Assembly (NCBI RefSeq): GCF_964340395.1
Contig: NC_135554.1
Span: forward strand, 23,786,092-23,846,091
Source: Glandiceps talaboti
Lineage: Eukaryota; Hemichordata; Enteropneusta; Spengelidae
Direction: 5' to 3'
Length of the DNA stretch: 60,000 bases
In this document: positions 18,773-32,814 of the stretch, piece by piece
Layout: the number at the start of each line of letters is the position of its first letter
Position numbering within the stretch: the first letter of the stretch is position 1
Position numbers and translations under genes: made by a program
Notes under the pieces: generated by a model
What the model saw: only the letters and a program-made list of their open reading frames with translations
The model's database searches: none
Told to the model about the DNA's origin: nothing

Positions 18773-21700
18773 TTATTGAGCACAATACCCTGCATCGATA
18801 GGTATCGTGGTACCGGTCATCTGGTCTGCTGCTGGTGAGCATAGAAATGCTGCCAACTCGCCCACCTAAACAAAACACATTGTGTACCATTAATTCAAAC
18901 ATTCATATTGTTTCATATTAACCCTATGTTTTGATAAAAGATGTTACGATGTTGATGAAATAAGTTTCTGTCTCAGTATGTATTGGTGTTTATTAGGCGA
19001 TCCTATTTTTTCTAATGTTTCTCATCACTTTTTCATAACAACTATAGTCTATATGGATCGATTAGTCGATTTTTTTTTAAAAGTTCAACAGATGAAAAAT
19101 TATTTTCTTCATGTTTCTCTCTCCTTTTCCTCTTGGTTTCCTGGTAACAAACCCTTTCCCAGCTTCTCTACACAATTGGCATGTTCTTAGGGGCTCGCTA
19201 CTTTAATAACTTTCATCATGAAGGAAATGCGCTGTTCGTGAACAAGTGTCGCCGCCCTCGCCATGACTGTAGATGACGTCGACAGTTCAGACACTTGTTT
19301 ATTCTTGCCAGAGAGACAGATGTTAAGGGCGGGCGAATTTTTTTTATGTCGGGGCTGAAAAATTTGGGTCCGGTCGGGTGATGAGAAACAGAAAAAGATA
19401 GGACCACTCTTATTAGTTTAGGTTAACGTTTGTTAGTTGGTTTATGAATACAGATACATTTTGTACGACAACGTTTTAGGCGTTAGGTCTTACATGATTA
19501 TTTGGTTACACATGGTTAAGAATTGAAGCACATTACAGACATTTTAAAAATGAGCATCGCACGAGATCACCCTAGAAAATGATATGGAAAATGAGAGCCA
19601 TAATTTTGTTATTTTTTGTTAATACTGTTCAATTCACACGACAAAATACGAAACAGCCAACATAATACCATCATGCGAAGAAAAAAAAATAAGCCGAACT
19701 ATTTGGATCGGCTGAGAATGACATAAACATTTCAGTCTTGACACTTGACACAACAAGATGGATACAGTATACGTACTCAACAATTCTTGCTTGGTAGTAA
19801 AAAAAAGACCCCCCCCCCAGATCCCTTTGAAACCTTCCATAAAGCGGTCTTTTGGCTTAACTAAAATGTAATGTTCAAATGGATATTTTGAACGGGGAGT
19901 GAAAGAAGCTATTTACATCCGAGCACTCAAACCATCACTAAACAGAGACGGGGGACGATACAAACTTCCAGGCACCTTTGACCCCTTATTAGGCTCACGT
20001 GTCCTGTAAGGTCACGTGTGCTGAATAGTGGGTCAATCTGTTGACAAAGACTGAAGTGTACAGTCGAAAATTTCAGGTAAATTTTCTAGTTGTGTTTGGA
20101 ACAAAAGTTCAAATTGAATACTAAAATGTAATGTTATACACCTAAAAGTGAACTTCAGAGTCTATGTCCAAACTTAATACTGCATGTTTGTATAATTTCT
20201 TTGGCTTTTCCGATAAAAAGAATACTATTCTTCACCTACCTGATCGATTTCCACGTACTGACCGGAAGGATTGATTCCTGCTAGTACTACTTTCTATTAT
20301 TGTTTTAAAACAACAGAAAAAGAACAACAAGAAACCAGATGAGTTAACTACATTAAATGAAAAAAAGAACAAGTCGTCGAAATTAATGTCAAAAAACTGG
20401 ATATCCTAAAATTAAAATAAGCACCAATACGTTATTATAATAAGTTGCTTTTAGACATCGACGTCCAGACAGACCGGGAAAAGGCTCCTCTATTGGGCAT
20501 TCTCTTACCATATCATAGTCATTAAAAAGGTCAGCATTCAACTTTAGGATATGATATACTCACTTCCATTTCCTCGACTGGTATGTCAGCCTTGATGGAT
20601 TTATACACACTGTAATCTCGCAGTACTGGTGATAGAAAAGAGAGGTTTTTTCGCAGTTAAAGGTGAGGCTGATTCTGTTCTAGCAGGTTTACTTGATGTC
20701 CAATGAGTCACGAAAAGTCACTTTCTTCACTCTATATTGCGCGACTTCTCTAAAAGTCACAGAAATAACATCTTTTAAATTAACCATGGCCCAACTTCTG
20801 TACTAGGGTAGGGAATTCTGGGTATGGTGCCCAATTAATCTATGCTGATGTCACAGTGCCCTGTCTATCTGGTTCTACCTACGACATGTAAGTAGAAAGA
20901 ACAAATACAGATACTAATGCTCTTATCTTATTGACTTCTGCATGGGTAATGTGTTCAACATACTCAGATCAATTACCTAACTTAGGGCGCCTTCAGTATT
21001 TACAAGGGGGGGGGGAATTGGGGGTGGGTCACAAATTACAAACCTGTTCTTGGGGGAGGGTCATATTTTGCATTACAATGTTTGGGGAGGGTCACATTTT
21101 ACAATCCGGTTTTGTAACCAAATTGAAGATCCAATTATTGTAAATTTATATTTTAAGTATACTTGAGTATGTTTTAAGTATACTTGAGATGTACTTGACA
21201 TTTCAATGTATACTTTAAGTATAGAATAAGTATACTTTAAGCATACTTTTTACCGTTTCATTTTGGTAAGGGTTGTTTTGTGTGTTTTGAGATGTAAAAG
21301 TGAGATGAGCACTCAACATTTACTTTTACGAGTACTTTACATGCTAAAATACAAAAAATAAAAGTTGGAAAATTGTTTAATAAAACGATGTATATTGTTG
21401 AGTGTACCATCTCACCTTATCATTCACACTGTTCGTTAATGTTGGTTAAAATATATGGTGATGGTAGCAGTGATGATGGTGATGGTAATATCGATGATAA
21501 TGATGATGATGATTTGGTTTTAAATGTCACAGAGAACGCGGACAGTGATACAAGTACTGACTCAAGTAGCGACAGCGAGTCAGATTAAAGTGACACTGAT
21601 AATGGCAGTACTGAAGGTGAGGTGATGATGATGACAATGATATCAGACAACTTTTACGAGTGACCAACCAAAATCATTTATTTTGTATGTTTACATATAA

Positions 21701-24700
21701 TAGGAATATTGATTAACGTTCAGTATATGCAATTGTCATGGGGAGGGTCATGTTTTACAAAATGGGACAAAGGGCAGGTCACTTTTTACAAATTGAAAAC
21801 GGGGGGAGGGTCATGTTTTATTTAACCGACCATGTGTGATTTCCTCCGGCCCTCCCCTCCCCTTGTAAATACTGAAGGCTCCCTAAGTGCATGTACAGCA
21901 GTCGGTTCATGGCTAATTTGAATAATTTCATTTCTCATATAATTAGAGATACGGAGCTGGTGAAAGTGACTTACTGACATAAACTAATTAAAAGCAGCTC
22001 GACGTAATCAGCCTTGCCTTTGTGACAGAATAATGGCCTGTACATGATGAATAGCTTTATTCCACCAGGGTGAAACGTCGTCGCAAAACCCACAGACCTC
22101 GCAAGGGTAAAGTACTCCAGGGCCCACCCAAGAAGCCAGAGCTAGAAATTTCGGCGCTGCAGCAGAAAAAAAATAATACACTGGCTTACGAGAACGACTG
22201 TAAATGCTTAGTTTTAAACCTACTCTAGCTGCAAATGGTACATGAAAAAAATATCCGAAGAGATATTCACATTTCAATGAAAGTGTCGAATCAAATTAAT
22301 GACGTCGGTTTTGGTTGTAATCGGGGAGTGGTTACTTGATTGGGTATGTAAATGAGTACAGGATCGGGAGTAGCCTGGGTGGGCTCAATTGCACGCACGT
22401 TTTCAGAAACCGGCCAGGGACAAAAAGTTTATATTTCAGCCACGAATGTATGAGTCAAAAACACTTAGTCAGAAAATAGGAGTCATGAGTGTCAAAATGT
22501 GAAAAAAACGGCAACTTGGAAACTACGTTGTCTAAAATAATATATGAGGTCATGAGTGGCACGTGCATTCAAAGCGGGGATCAAACGTCTACATAAATCA
22601 AGAGTCGCACAAAGGTGGGTTTTGGGGGTCTTTTTCCAAAACTGCGGTACATATGTACATACTCTAACTGTGTGAGTACCTCGGTGGGGGGGGGGGGGGC
22701 TACTCACATAGTAAGGGTATGCACATATATACAGATAACATTCATATATAACAGTAAATTAATGTAAAAGGTAAACGAATATATCTAGAAATATTACAGT
22801 CACGTGATACAATACAAGGCAGAATTCACCTTATATGGTAGAAATTGCAATACTAGTACTCACATTCTGTGTTGACGCCAGCTGGACAAATGGAGGTACA
22901 CGTCACTCCTGAACCAAGGGTTTCCAAGGCAACGACCTTTAATGGATACATTTACATTTGAACCACTTTGTGTTTTATATTCAGGATAATTTATACAAAA
23001 CTGACATTCCAGAATATTTTTCTTAGTTCAGTCGAGAAAACTACAAGTAACATAGAGGGGCATTGCCACTACGAGTCATCGACCGGAAATGACAACACCT
23101 TTATGTCACCAGTACTTTCAGACTAAATGAAGACAAATTGATATGATTATATGTACACGAGCTTAATATAAATAATGAGGAGAAAATGACATTTTTGGAA
23201 GCTTACCAATCGCCTTCCCACGCGATCACCCAGAACAAAACAAACAATACAAAAACGATGGAAATAGAGGTAAATGAAGGCATCTAGCCGCTTTCACCAC
23301 ATCAGATTTTAATCAGATTGGAAGTTTACGTTTTACTTCATATTTCCTGTATTTCAGAAGCAATGATGTGTATTTGTATTTCCTGTTTTAGGGTATGGCA
23401 ATCTTATTGCAAATGGTATTTGCTAAATTAACATCTCCGTGCAAAATTAACGTCTCGAAAGGGAAACCTTGCAAGACAAAATTCAACATTACTTAAACTA
23501 CTCCAATTTGAGTAAGAAATGGAATAGTAACCTTTGTTAGGCCATTTAAGCCATGTTTGCTGGAAACATAACAGCCAACATCCTGCGCTCCATTCAGGCC
23601 AAAGATAGAACTTATATTAATGATTCTTCCCCATCCTATGTTGATAGAAAAGACATTTGGTTTAATATTGAACAGTGACTATTAAAGACAACGCAAATAA
23701 TCACCTGCTTACCTTACTTCTAGGAATTCAAAGGTTGGAATCATTTCAGTCCATCGGTTATGTTGTCAAATACCTTTCCCATTCTCTGATTTAGGTAACC
23801 ATAGCCAAGACGCCAGTCGCATTTCCAGTGTATATTGGGATTTGGTATAATGGTTATATTTAAAGAGACTGGTGACAATAATTTTCTCTTTAAAATCAAG
23901 CTGTTTCAAAAAGGTATATATGCCACGGACTGAAATGTCTATATGTAACATTTCGGCAATTTGCATATTTCTAGTCTATCCAATCCGCGTCTTCTAAATT
24001 CGAGTCACTATACTTTCAACGTGTGGCTTTACTTGGTTGAATGAGAAAGCTAGTTGACTGTTGACTGACTGACTGACTGACTGACTGACTGACTGACATA
24101 ATTTGGTATGTATCTTAAATACCGAATGGTCATTCTTTAAATTAATGAAAGCATATGGTCTTGATGTTTACAATAAGTAATGACTAATCAGCCATGCCAT
24201 GCATTTCAACTCGTGTTTCAACAGAAGCCTTAGAATTCTGCTGAGTATCACTTTTAGTTACTTATGTTAAACAGTACAAATTAAAAGATGAATCCATCTT
24301 TAAAACCAAATGATGACACCATGATGCCGTTGTATAACAATAGCAATATTGTTAATGTAAGCATATTTAATGGTAAAGTTTAATTCTATAAAGGCTATTT
24401 CTCTCATATTCTATACTAAATGAGGACCGAAATGAATCCGTGTTTGATATAGATAAAATTAATGATATTTACCCTTTTCTTTCAAGTGGGGCAGTGTTAA
24501 TTTGGTAAGGTAGAACGGAGCCGTTAACATGATTCGAAGATCTCGTTCCCATTGGTCCAGTGGAAATTCCTCCACAGCGTGTACATGCACAATACCTATC
24601 AAAGTTTAAGTACAATTTATTAAATGGTGAAATAAATACAATAGATAACGGCGTTTGTGAACTAGTAAGCGTAGTTGTCATCATTTCCATTTTTGGTATG

Positions 24701-24747
24701 TGTATTTATTACCTTTTTAACAATGCTTGATGAGTACATACATGAAT

Positions 24748-24790
<43 letters not shown>

Positions 24791-24794
24791 GGCA

Positions 24795-24831
<37 letters not shown>

Positions 24832-24927
24832 ACAGACAGACAGACAGACATCTGCACAGACAGACAGACAGACAGACAGGCAGGCAGGCAGGCAGGCAGG
24901 CAGACAGACAGACAGACAGACATCTGC

Positions 24928-24994
<67 letters not shown>

Positions 24995-25518
24995 TACATA
25001 CATACATACATACATACATACATACATACATAGCAATGGTCTAGTACCTGCATTATTGACCAGTATATCAACCCCTTTAGAATACAGGTGTGTCACATCA
25101 TCATGAAGTTTCTTGATTGAAGTTAAATCACTCAAGTCAGCTTGAATGTAATGAGCTTCTACTTCATATTGTCTGAAAGTAAGGGTAAAGAAGTGCAAGT
25201 ATACTTTAACAGTCGATACATTGGGGTATACATGTCTTACTCAAAGAACAGTGAATATTATTTGTGAATAATGGTTTATATCGAGTATACGTAGTGGAAA
25301 CTTCACAAATTATCCTGTATATGATTTTTTTTCGTAATATCTGCATGGTATTTGGGTGACAGTTGTCGGACTCTTCTAGGGGGTGAAATTTTAATATTGC
25401 ATATTTAATACGCGATTAAACAAGATCGTTACGCATTCTTCGTTGGCTCTTTAACCTCCCACCTTTGTCGGTCTGACTGACTATCAATCTCCCTCTGTTT
25501 CTCCCCCCCCTCCGTCCC

Positions 25519-25613
<95 letters not shown>

Positions 25614-26199
25614 TTGTCCGTCCGTCTGTCTATTTCCTGTCTGTCTGCCTTTCTCTCTCTCTTACTCTCTCTCCTCACCCCCTCCAACTCTCCCGTGTAC
25701 GACCAATTGTATGGTTTTATGGTATACAAACCTTTCAAGTTCTATCCTTTGAGCATCCACTTTCTGAGCTTCACGGCTACCACTCAAAATAACATTACAT
25801 CCCCTCCGTGCCAGACTTGTTGCTATGCCAATACCAATACCAACGTGATCACTTGATCCAGTAACAAGTGCCACTTTGCCATGGTGTATGCGTGCTATTG
25901 TGCTTCGTTCCTATACAGAGAAAAGTTATAAATAAATTTTTAAAAAAAATACACTTTTAAATGACTTTGTATTACTCATCAAGTCAGAATTTATTCAATT
26001 TCGAAATCGTTTATGGAAAAATCTGTAAGCTCCAAAGGACATTTACCATGTTTTTTATGACTGTCATAAAAGTCAAGTCTTGTCTTTGTGGCTGACAGTG
26101 CAACGAAACTGAACACCCGGTAACCCGGGCTCCCTTCTTTAGGTTATCAAGATACCTGCGGTCCATTATATTAGCAAATATTGATCCCTTCCCAGCCAT
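18773..26199 (-). CDS. Short-chain dehydrogenase/reductase paralog 2
   Basis: Nine minus-strand exons join in frame to 282 codons: 26199-26156 (ATG), 25902-25732, 25172-25048, 24595-24473, 23635-23532, 22936-22864, 20625-20564, 20293-20240 and 18865-18773 (TAA). From exon 3 on, lengths are identical to SDR1 (125, 123, 104, 73, 62, 54, 93). Features: TGSSDHVGIG at residues 29-38 (NAD(P) loop), ADLSDLTS, NNAG at 111-114, catalytic Ser164, Tyr177 and Lys181 (CYVSSK), and C-terminal MTGTTIPIDAGYCAQ. A soluble classical SDR reductase/dehydrogenase, like 3-oxoacyl or 3-hydroxybutyrate reductases; substrate unknown. Exon 1 (MAGKGSIFANIMDR) and the acceptor at 25903 are chosen because only they keep phase; an alternative acceptor lies 8 bases earlier. 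Confidence 0.87.
18994..19412. mobile_element. Non-autonomous TIR element, copy 1
   Basis: The left end GCGATCCTATTTTTTCTAAT and the complement of the right end (GTGGTCCTATCTTTTTCTG) form an imperfect inverted repeat, each continuing into GTTTCTCATCAC. The interior, with CACAATTGGCATG, GAACAAGTGTCGC and TTATTCTTGCCAGAGAG, matches the element at 38,831-39,203. It lies in the last intron of SDR2. Confidence 0.65.
19967..20112. repeat. Dispersed repeat shared with 58,360-58,505
   Basis: CTTCCAGGCACCT, GACCCCTTATTAG, TGAATAGTGGGTCAATC, GTTGACAAAGACTGAAGTG and TTGTGTTTGGAACAAA occur in the same order and orientation at both places: here in an SDR2 intron, there in HYI copy B intron 7. Confidence 0.75.
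20981..21887. mobile_element. 0.9-kb DNA element with CCTTCAGTATTTACAAGG termini
   Basis: The left end CTTAGGGCGCCTTCAGTATT and the complement of the right end CTTAGGGAGCCTTCAGTATT differ by one base. G-rich stretches with GGGAGGGTCAT repeat inside both ends. The centre has palindromic AAGTATACTT repeats (21,150-21,245) and a 71-codon acidic Asp/Ser-rich ORF (21,373-21,588) that is not a known transposase. It lies in an SDR2 intron. Confidence 0.7.
23220..23330. mobile_element. Half copy of the Mutator-like MITE family
   Basis: Contains AACAAAACAAACAATACAAA, GAGGTAAATGAAGG and the terminal CACCACATCAGATTTTAATC, matching the right arm of the elements at 40,640 and 56,600. No left arm is seen. 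Confidence 0.6.
24064..24098. repeat. (GACT)n microsatellite
   Basis: About eight GACT units in an SDR2 intron. Confidence 0.9.
24749..25034. repeat. Compound (CAGA)/(CAGG)/(CATA) microsatellite beside an SDR2 donor
   Basis: Alternating CAGA and CAGG blocks with two 'CATCTGCA' breaks, ending in CATA units. The array ends 13 bases from the donor of exon 25172-25048. On the gene strand the 5' splice site is therefore followed almost directly by (TATG)n. Several ORFs of over 100 codons on both strands are repeat translations. Confidence 0.95.
25518..25612. repeat. (CTGT)n microsatellite
   Basis: About 23 CTGT units inside a wider pyrimidine-rich region (25,480-25,690) in SDR2 intron 2. Confidence 0.95.
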
Positions 26200-26884
26200 G
26201 ACGAATGTAGATACTACATAGTTTTCCAGTTATTTTCCCCGTGGTTTCAGTTCATCAAATTAATTGTCCGATACCTTCATGTTCACGTGGTTCATCCATT
26301 CTGGCTAATACGACATACGGAATCCTTCCCCCGGTGATTACACAAGTTTCGTGTGCCCCCGGTGCCAAATTTAGACCCTAATTTAAACCAATCTGAGTAA
26401 GAAAACATACCCCTCACTTTCGATCAATTTTAGTAGGGAAGTGGTTATAATCTCCGGCCTGGAGTGGGTCGGTGGATTTTTGCATTGATCGACAAGAAGT
26501 CTCTGTCTGTAAAACTCACAAAAGGATGACCCTCTGTCAGTTATTTCTAAAACACGATGACCCAGCCCTACCCCCATCCGACCCCACATCATGACTCTAA
26601 GAATGAACTGTTTGACTATGTCTCACATAAAAAATATTTTGCAAGCATTATCATGTATATGTATATATAGCAACTAATGTAAAAGTATAGGGAAGAACTC
26701 GAAAGGGGATAACATCCACCTCGCATATAAGGGGGTCCCATTAGAAGCTCTATCTATTTCTTGACTAATAAGGGATTAATTAGGCTATTCAAACATTTCA
26801 GGCAATGGTTTCACAGTCTTGCATTACAGCGACACCGTGTAGCTAGTCTACATAGGTTTGAAATATTGTTATAAAATTTAATGG

Positions 26885-27070
26885 CGTCATTACAATATGT
26901 ATGAGATCAGTGCATCTGATTGGTAGAGTCATTGGTAGGGGGGGGGGGAGCTGAGAGATTCTTTTACGAGTCTTTCAAAGCAATCTTTCGGTTGCTCGTT
27001 GCCTTATAGCCAACAATTTCACAGTTTTAAAAGACAGCACCATCTAATATTAGCAACTATTCTTTATACA
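26885..27070 (-). repeat. Inverted third copy of the duplicated block's right end
   Basis: The complement reads ..TTGCTAATATTAGATGGT, then CTGTGAAATTGTTG, then CTACCAATGACTCTACC and ATCAGATGCACTGA. This parallels 17,450-17,612 (TTGCTAATCTTAGATGGT.. CTACCAATGACATAGCC.. ATCAGATGCACTGA). Confidence 0.65.
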
Positions 27071-27270
27071 TAGGGTTAACCTACATGTACCTATAGACGT
27101 GTAGGACTAACGCTACAACACTATTTGCGCTATCCTAACTGACGTTTTGATTTTTTGCATTTGCGCTCGTACAACAAAAATAGATAAATCAAGTTAATAA
27201 ATCAAAGGTGTATGACCATGATCATAGCCAAAAAGACCATAGCCACCAACAGTTGTCACGTCCATGGTGC

Positions 27271-27835
27271 TTGATTAACGACGTCCAAGTGAAATCCTAA
27301 TCTATCCAGAGATGTGATTCGTTTTTTTTTGACGTAATTTTCAACTTTTTACCATGAATACGTTTTTAAACAATTAACATAATTTAGACGATTTTTGAGC
27401 ATTCATTTTTGAAACTCATCGAAAATCAAAACATGAACAATGTTTCACTTTATTTGGCTGTTAGGGGCACTTTTTATCGTTATATTCTTGCAACATTTGT
27501 TTGGCACTAGGCTCGAATCAAAGAAAGATCACAGTGAAGTCAACCCGACAACGTCTTCGTCAATGTCTCGCCATGTGGCACAATAAATCGATAACACATC
27601 CAGCGAAAACCGCCCAGTTTGAGTACGAGGTAATCACGCCTCATGTACTATGTCGGAATACTGGTTTAATGATATTGTTCATATTATAAGATTTCCATCC
27701 TCTAAAAAGTTCTATGCTTGTGAAATAGGTGCGTGACTAACGACGTCCAAGTGAAATCATACTATATCCAAAGATGATGTGATTCGTTTTTTGACGTAAT
27801 TTCAAACCATGAATATATGTTTAAGAAATCAACAA
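27271..27835. repeat. Direct repeat pair, ~110 bp each
   Basis: AACGACGTCCAAGTGAAATC, then GATGTGATTCGTTTTTT, GACGTAATTT and ACCATGAATA occur in the same order at 27,271-27,380 and 27,729-27,835, about 458 bases apart. Confidence 0.75.
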
Positions 27836-29626
27836 TTGAAATTACCACCGAAACAGCGCCCCCTTTCCACATGATCTGTTTGATTTCAACCGTTACGTAT
27901 GACGTGTCGAAAATTTTACCAGCCGACACCGTGGCAGGTGTCATTTTTAATTCGAAAACCTCCCCGTCGATGCGAATTCACGTCACTATCTTCGCTGCTC
28001 AGCCTTTACTTATGAAGTCTGACACTGCAAACAGGTCTGTGCGATTTTATAGGATACAAAGTGAAAACTAATTAGATAGCGAATGACTTTACACTCAAGG
28101 TAGGCGTGACTAGTTTGATTGACATGTACAAATACTAGTGTAGATATAAGCTTTATCAGGAATCATTAAATCACGGTCACTCCTCAAATTTTAGCGAAAC
28201 ATATGATGTATTAGGAAGTCCAGCGATATATATATAGTAACCCTGTGTTCGTTTTAACAGTTACATAGACGTAATGTTAGGTCGATTCAGCCAAAATGTG
28301 CTGGAAAGGGTGCTTTTTTGTGCTCATTAGGTATGAGAAAAGGTATTCTTTTCTAGGTTGGAATATTTGTTCTCAAAATTGTGCTTACAATTATTACTTT
28401 TTCATTTCTAAAAGAAACATTTGTTTTGATCAGGTCTTAGCTATTTCATTATACGAACTATTGTCTCAATTAAGTACATAGACAGATCAAGGGTGCGTGG
28501 AATGTCGAGAGTTTGGGTTTGGATTTGTCTCAACAGAGCTAGTCACCTAATTCCTTTTACACTGAGTTGCGCAGCCGGTCCCTCCCCTACCCACCACCGT
28601 CTAGGTCACAACACAAAAATATTGAAACGATTTAAGAACACCGTCGGAATGACATCACAATAAATACATTTGATTATTTAAAAAAAATAACGCTGACGAT
28701 AACTGAACACCTAAAAATAATTATTATCTAATGTACGAGGAGGGAGAGGAGTTGGATTGAGACTAAAACTAAAACTAACTTTATACTTGTGTGCTTAATA
28801 ACGTATTTGATAATCATAACTAATTATAACACCTTGAATTTAAACTTAGTAACTTAGTTTTTTTGTTTATGTACCACGACTAAAGCATGCGAACAAATAT
28901 TAGAAACTAGTCTACTTTGAACGTATTTTTGACCGTTTTAATGATATTTTTGCAATTGTGTTCATTGTCGGTGATAAATGTTTGATACATTGCAGGATGT
29001 TTAAGCCACTATAGATCGATGTCAAAGGCGGAATTGAAGTGAAAGGTCAACTCATACTTTCTGGCTATTGATAGTCTATTTCGAGTTTATGGTGAGAGGT
29101 GACATTGGGAACAGACACCTTTCTACGTCTAGGCCTATACATTACAGCGCAATATTTGAAAGTCCCTAACACATATTGGAATAACACATATTGGAATCAT
29201 GGGTGTAAACCTAGTGGCCGCCCCATGTTTTACCCTTTCAAGGTTACGATCATAATTGACCCACTTTTCGAGATCTTCACTTTACCTGAGAATTTGTATA
29301 CTTTCTGACAGCCAGAGTGGTGTAGCGAGAACTGGTAGTCAAACAGATTGGTCTCAGTAGTGACATTCTAGCTAGGGACATCTTGCCGTCAGAGTAGACA
29401 CACTTCAAACGTATATGTGCAAATGGAATTGTCCAGGGTCAAGTAGCTAACCTTTTACCTTGTGGTGTAACCTTGTTTATGTATTCAGACAATACAGGTC
29501 AGCTGTCACGAGTGACGAGTCCCGTTTGGTATATAGAATATTACTGACTTGGTGACGCTCTGTGAATAGGGCGAAATTAGTCAGTACTTAAAAAAAAAAA
29601 CCTGTTGAGTTTTGTAGAGACGACCA

Positions 29627-30079
<453 letters not shown>

Positions 30080-30935
30080 ATAAACACACACACACACACA
30101 CACACACAACACTAACGACAAGCCTGCCAACAGTGAACTCTCACAGTGAAGAAAAAAACTTGCACAAATAAATCCCCTTCGATGTTAATTATAGACGTAG
30201 TCACATACCAAAATATTTCTGTGTCCATTATGGGGCTATGTATTGTCGTAAAAATCATATAGATCATTAAAACCGATACATTTTGAGTGCATCAACTCAA
30301 AATGTGAATTTTACAAACCTATTGTTGTGTACCAAACAGGTCACGTGGTATACAAATGAGGGAGAATCTTCCATGTCTTCTAGAAATAGTTATTATAACA
30401 TAGAGGGGGCTAAATGAAAGTTTATTGATTGTGTTTGATTTTATGAAATCTGACTATGAATTATGCATTAGTGGAAATAAAGCATTGAGTGTGAACTATC
30501 GACGTGCCAAAACTTGCATTAATGTTACCTTTTCGAAGCTATGAAATTACTAACTAAAAGGCTAGGGATAACCTAAAATTGCGTTAATAGAGCAAAAAAA
30601 CCCTCAAGATTTTTTAGAGGAGACCCCTAGTACGACCCCCTCACCCCAAGATGGATGGAAGCACTCAGTCAACCAACAATCAGATGCACCAACCTTTTAC
30701 TGTGATGATGTTATAAAACTTTTCTCGAACATTTTAATATTAATTGCTAATCTTAGATGGTACTGTCCTTTAGAGCTGTGAATTTATTGTTTAAAGGCTA
30801 TGGAGAGTCTATACAAGTTAGACTTAGAGTAACGAAACTCTCCAACTCCCCCTACCAATGACACAACCATCAGATACTCTAACATAAGGCCATGTCTTCC
30901 TTTGATACAGTTTTAGAATAGTTGAGGGTCCCACT

Positions 30936-32418
30936 GATGTCAAAACTGGATATCAGGAGAGAAGTCTAAAATATCAATTTTTAAGAAATTAAAAAAAAAA
31001 TCTACCAAAATGACCACGATTAAATTGGCTTTAAAAATGTAAATGTACTTTACATAGGGCAAATGCATACCAATTTTTCAAACAATCCGACTATCAGTTT
31101 TGGAGAAGAAATAAAAAACATCTGCTAACCAGATTTAAACTGAATGCCTTTCGTAAGGGTATAGTCTTGCAATTTCATGATTTATGCAAGACATTTAGCT
31201 CTATATCTGTGATTTTTCAAGTCCCAATGAAAGTTAGTTGTCAAAAATGTTGTTCAAATGCCTGCCACGCCTCCTATTCTCAGCACAGGAAAGCTTGCCA
31301 TCCTCGACTTCACTCGGCTTTCGTGATCCCCTACATACCCGGGATATAGCATGTGTGTGTTGAACGTCCTTTTGTCCCACCATGAGTTTACAAGTCGGTC
31401 TGTCTACTAGTTGCATGTAGTCAATGTTTAGGTCACCATTATTGATACATTGTCATGAAATTTTCTTCGTAGGCTAGGCGAGGTTTGGTCTAGTTTCCAT
31501 ATTTTGACCACATACATTTGGGTATAAACTATAGATTATTACACTTGATAAATATGTGAGAGTGTATTTATATCCTGAGATACAGAGCTAGATAAATGAT
31601 TATGTACAAGCCTTGCAACAAACAGCGGTAGTTTGTTATCGAGAGAAATCGGAAAAGAATATGGTAAAATGGAGACGGTTCGAGGTCAATATAATACTTC
31701 CTAAACTTCTAATCGAAAATCTAAAAAGACACCATTTCTCTTTATTCATCTGCACATTAGTGTGTGAAATTTGAAAATGATATGTCCATATTTGACGAAA
31801 TTGAAACGATGATAAATATTTCACCTGTTTGTGAACTCCGCGCTCATTGTAAGCCTATTTTAAGGCCAAGAAAAAAATTGTTTTCTGGTGAGTTTGCATC
31901 ACTTAAATACCCTTCCCCGGTCTTCTTTTTTCTTGTGTTTGTCCAGCCAATGCAGAGTGCAGATCCAAGGGAAACACAAAATAACTCTCCCTACATCAAT
32001 TGCTACTTCAGGGAAGACACCTGCAGAACTAATCATGAACAATTAACAAAAATATTTGCGTCGTCACACACCACTTTAGGCAAGGTTTCCTGACCAGAAA
32101 CAACTTCTGTTTGTGTGGCCACTGCGTCTAATTACCGAAATATGCCAATAAATTATCAAAACTAAAAGCTAAATCGATAATATTTTCAGAACAGTTGTGC
32201 TTTGGTATCGAAAATGTATGTACCAAGTTATAATGAATTTGAAGAGTGCACTCTTGAGATGCAGCCTAATTACCGAAAACCATTAATTACATAAATTGCT
32301 CATTAATATTCATGGGATGTTTACCAAAACCTAATTAGTTCTTGCCATTACCCTATGGAACACGTCTACAAAATTTCACTTGAATTGAGCCAGTCGTTTT
32401 TTAGATAATGATGATAAA

Positions 32419-32464
<46 letters not shown>

Positions 32465-32814
32465 GACACACAGACTTCATCTCTATTATAAAACCTTCCT
32501 TACGGAAAGTAAAAATAGAAAATGACTGATATGAACTTGACATGAACAAAGAGAGATATCGTTTGAGCAGTTTGGAGTATTTATCTTAGACATTTTCAAC
32601 AGAATGTGAACATATTTGAGTACTTATATTGTTGAATTAGCATTTATAAAAGAGAAGGTGAAATTTGCCATGAAAACCAATATATATTGCAAACACAAAC
32701 AATTATGAATCTTTGGATCGGAATGTGAATGTGAATCCAAAAAAATATTCAGTCTTTACCTGACCTGACCTGACCTGGCCTGTACCTGGCCTGTACTTGT
32801 GTTTTGTACCGACC
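30936..32814. other. Intergenic region before HYI copy A
   Basis: Contains a dispersed repeat (31,190-31,345, also at 35,970-36,135) and (AC)n at 32,420-32,462. ORFs at 31,764-32,093 and nearby show no domain features. Nothing else recognised. Confidence 0.45.
31190..31345. repeat. Dispersed repeat shared with 35,970-36,135
   Basis: Both have TTAGCTCTAT, CTGTGATTTTT, GTTAGTTGTC, ACAGGAAAGCTTG and GATCCCCTACATACCCGGGA in the same order. Confidence 0.7.

Larger units (their letters stand above)
26200..28754. other. Upstream region of SDR2
   Basis: No further coding exon is supported. It holds an inverted copy of the right end of the duplicated block (26,885-27,070) and a direct repeat pair (27,271-27,380 and 27,729-27,835). 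An 84-codon ORF at 27,817-28,071 has no recognisable features. The SDR2 promoter should lie just above 26,200, but no clear core element is seen. Confidence 0.45.

Noticed and set aside
21373-21588. Acidic 71-codon ORF as a host gene
   Set aside because: It is inside a TIR element, low in complexity, and without recognisable domain or splice context.
31764-32093. 109-codon ORF upstream of HYI copy A
   Set aside because: No domain features, no partner exon, and AT-rich composition like the surroundings.
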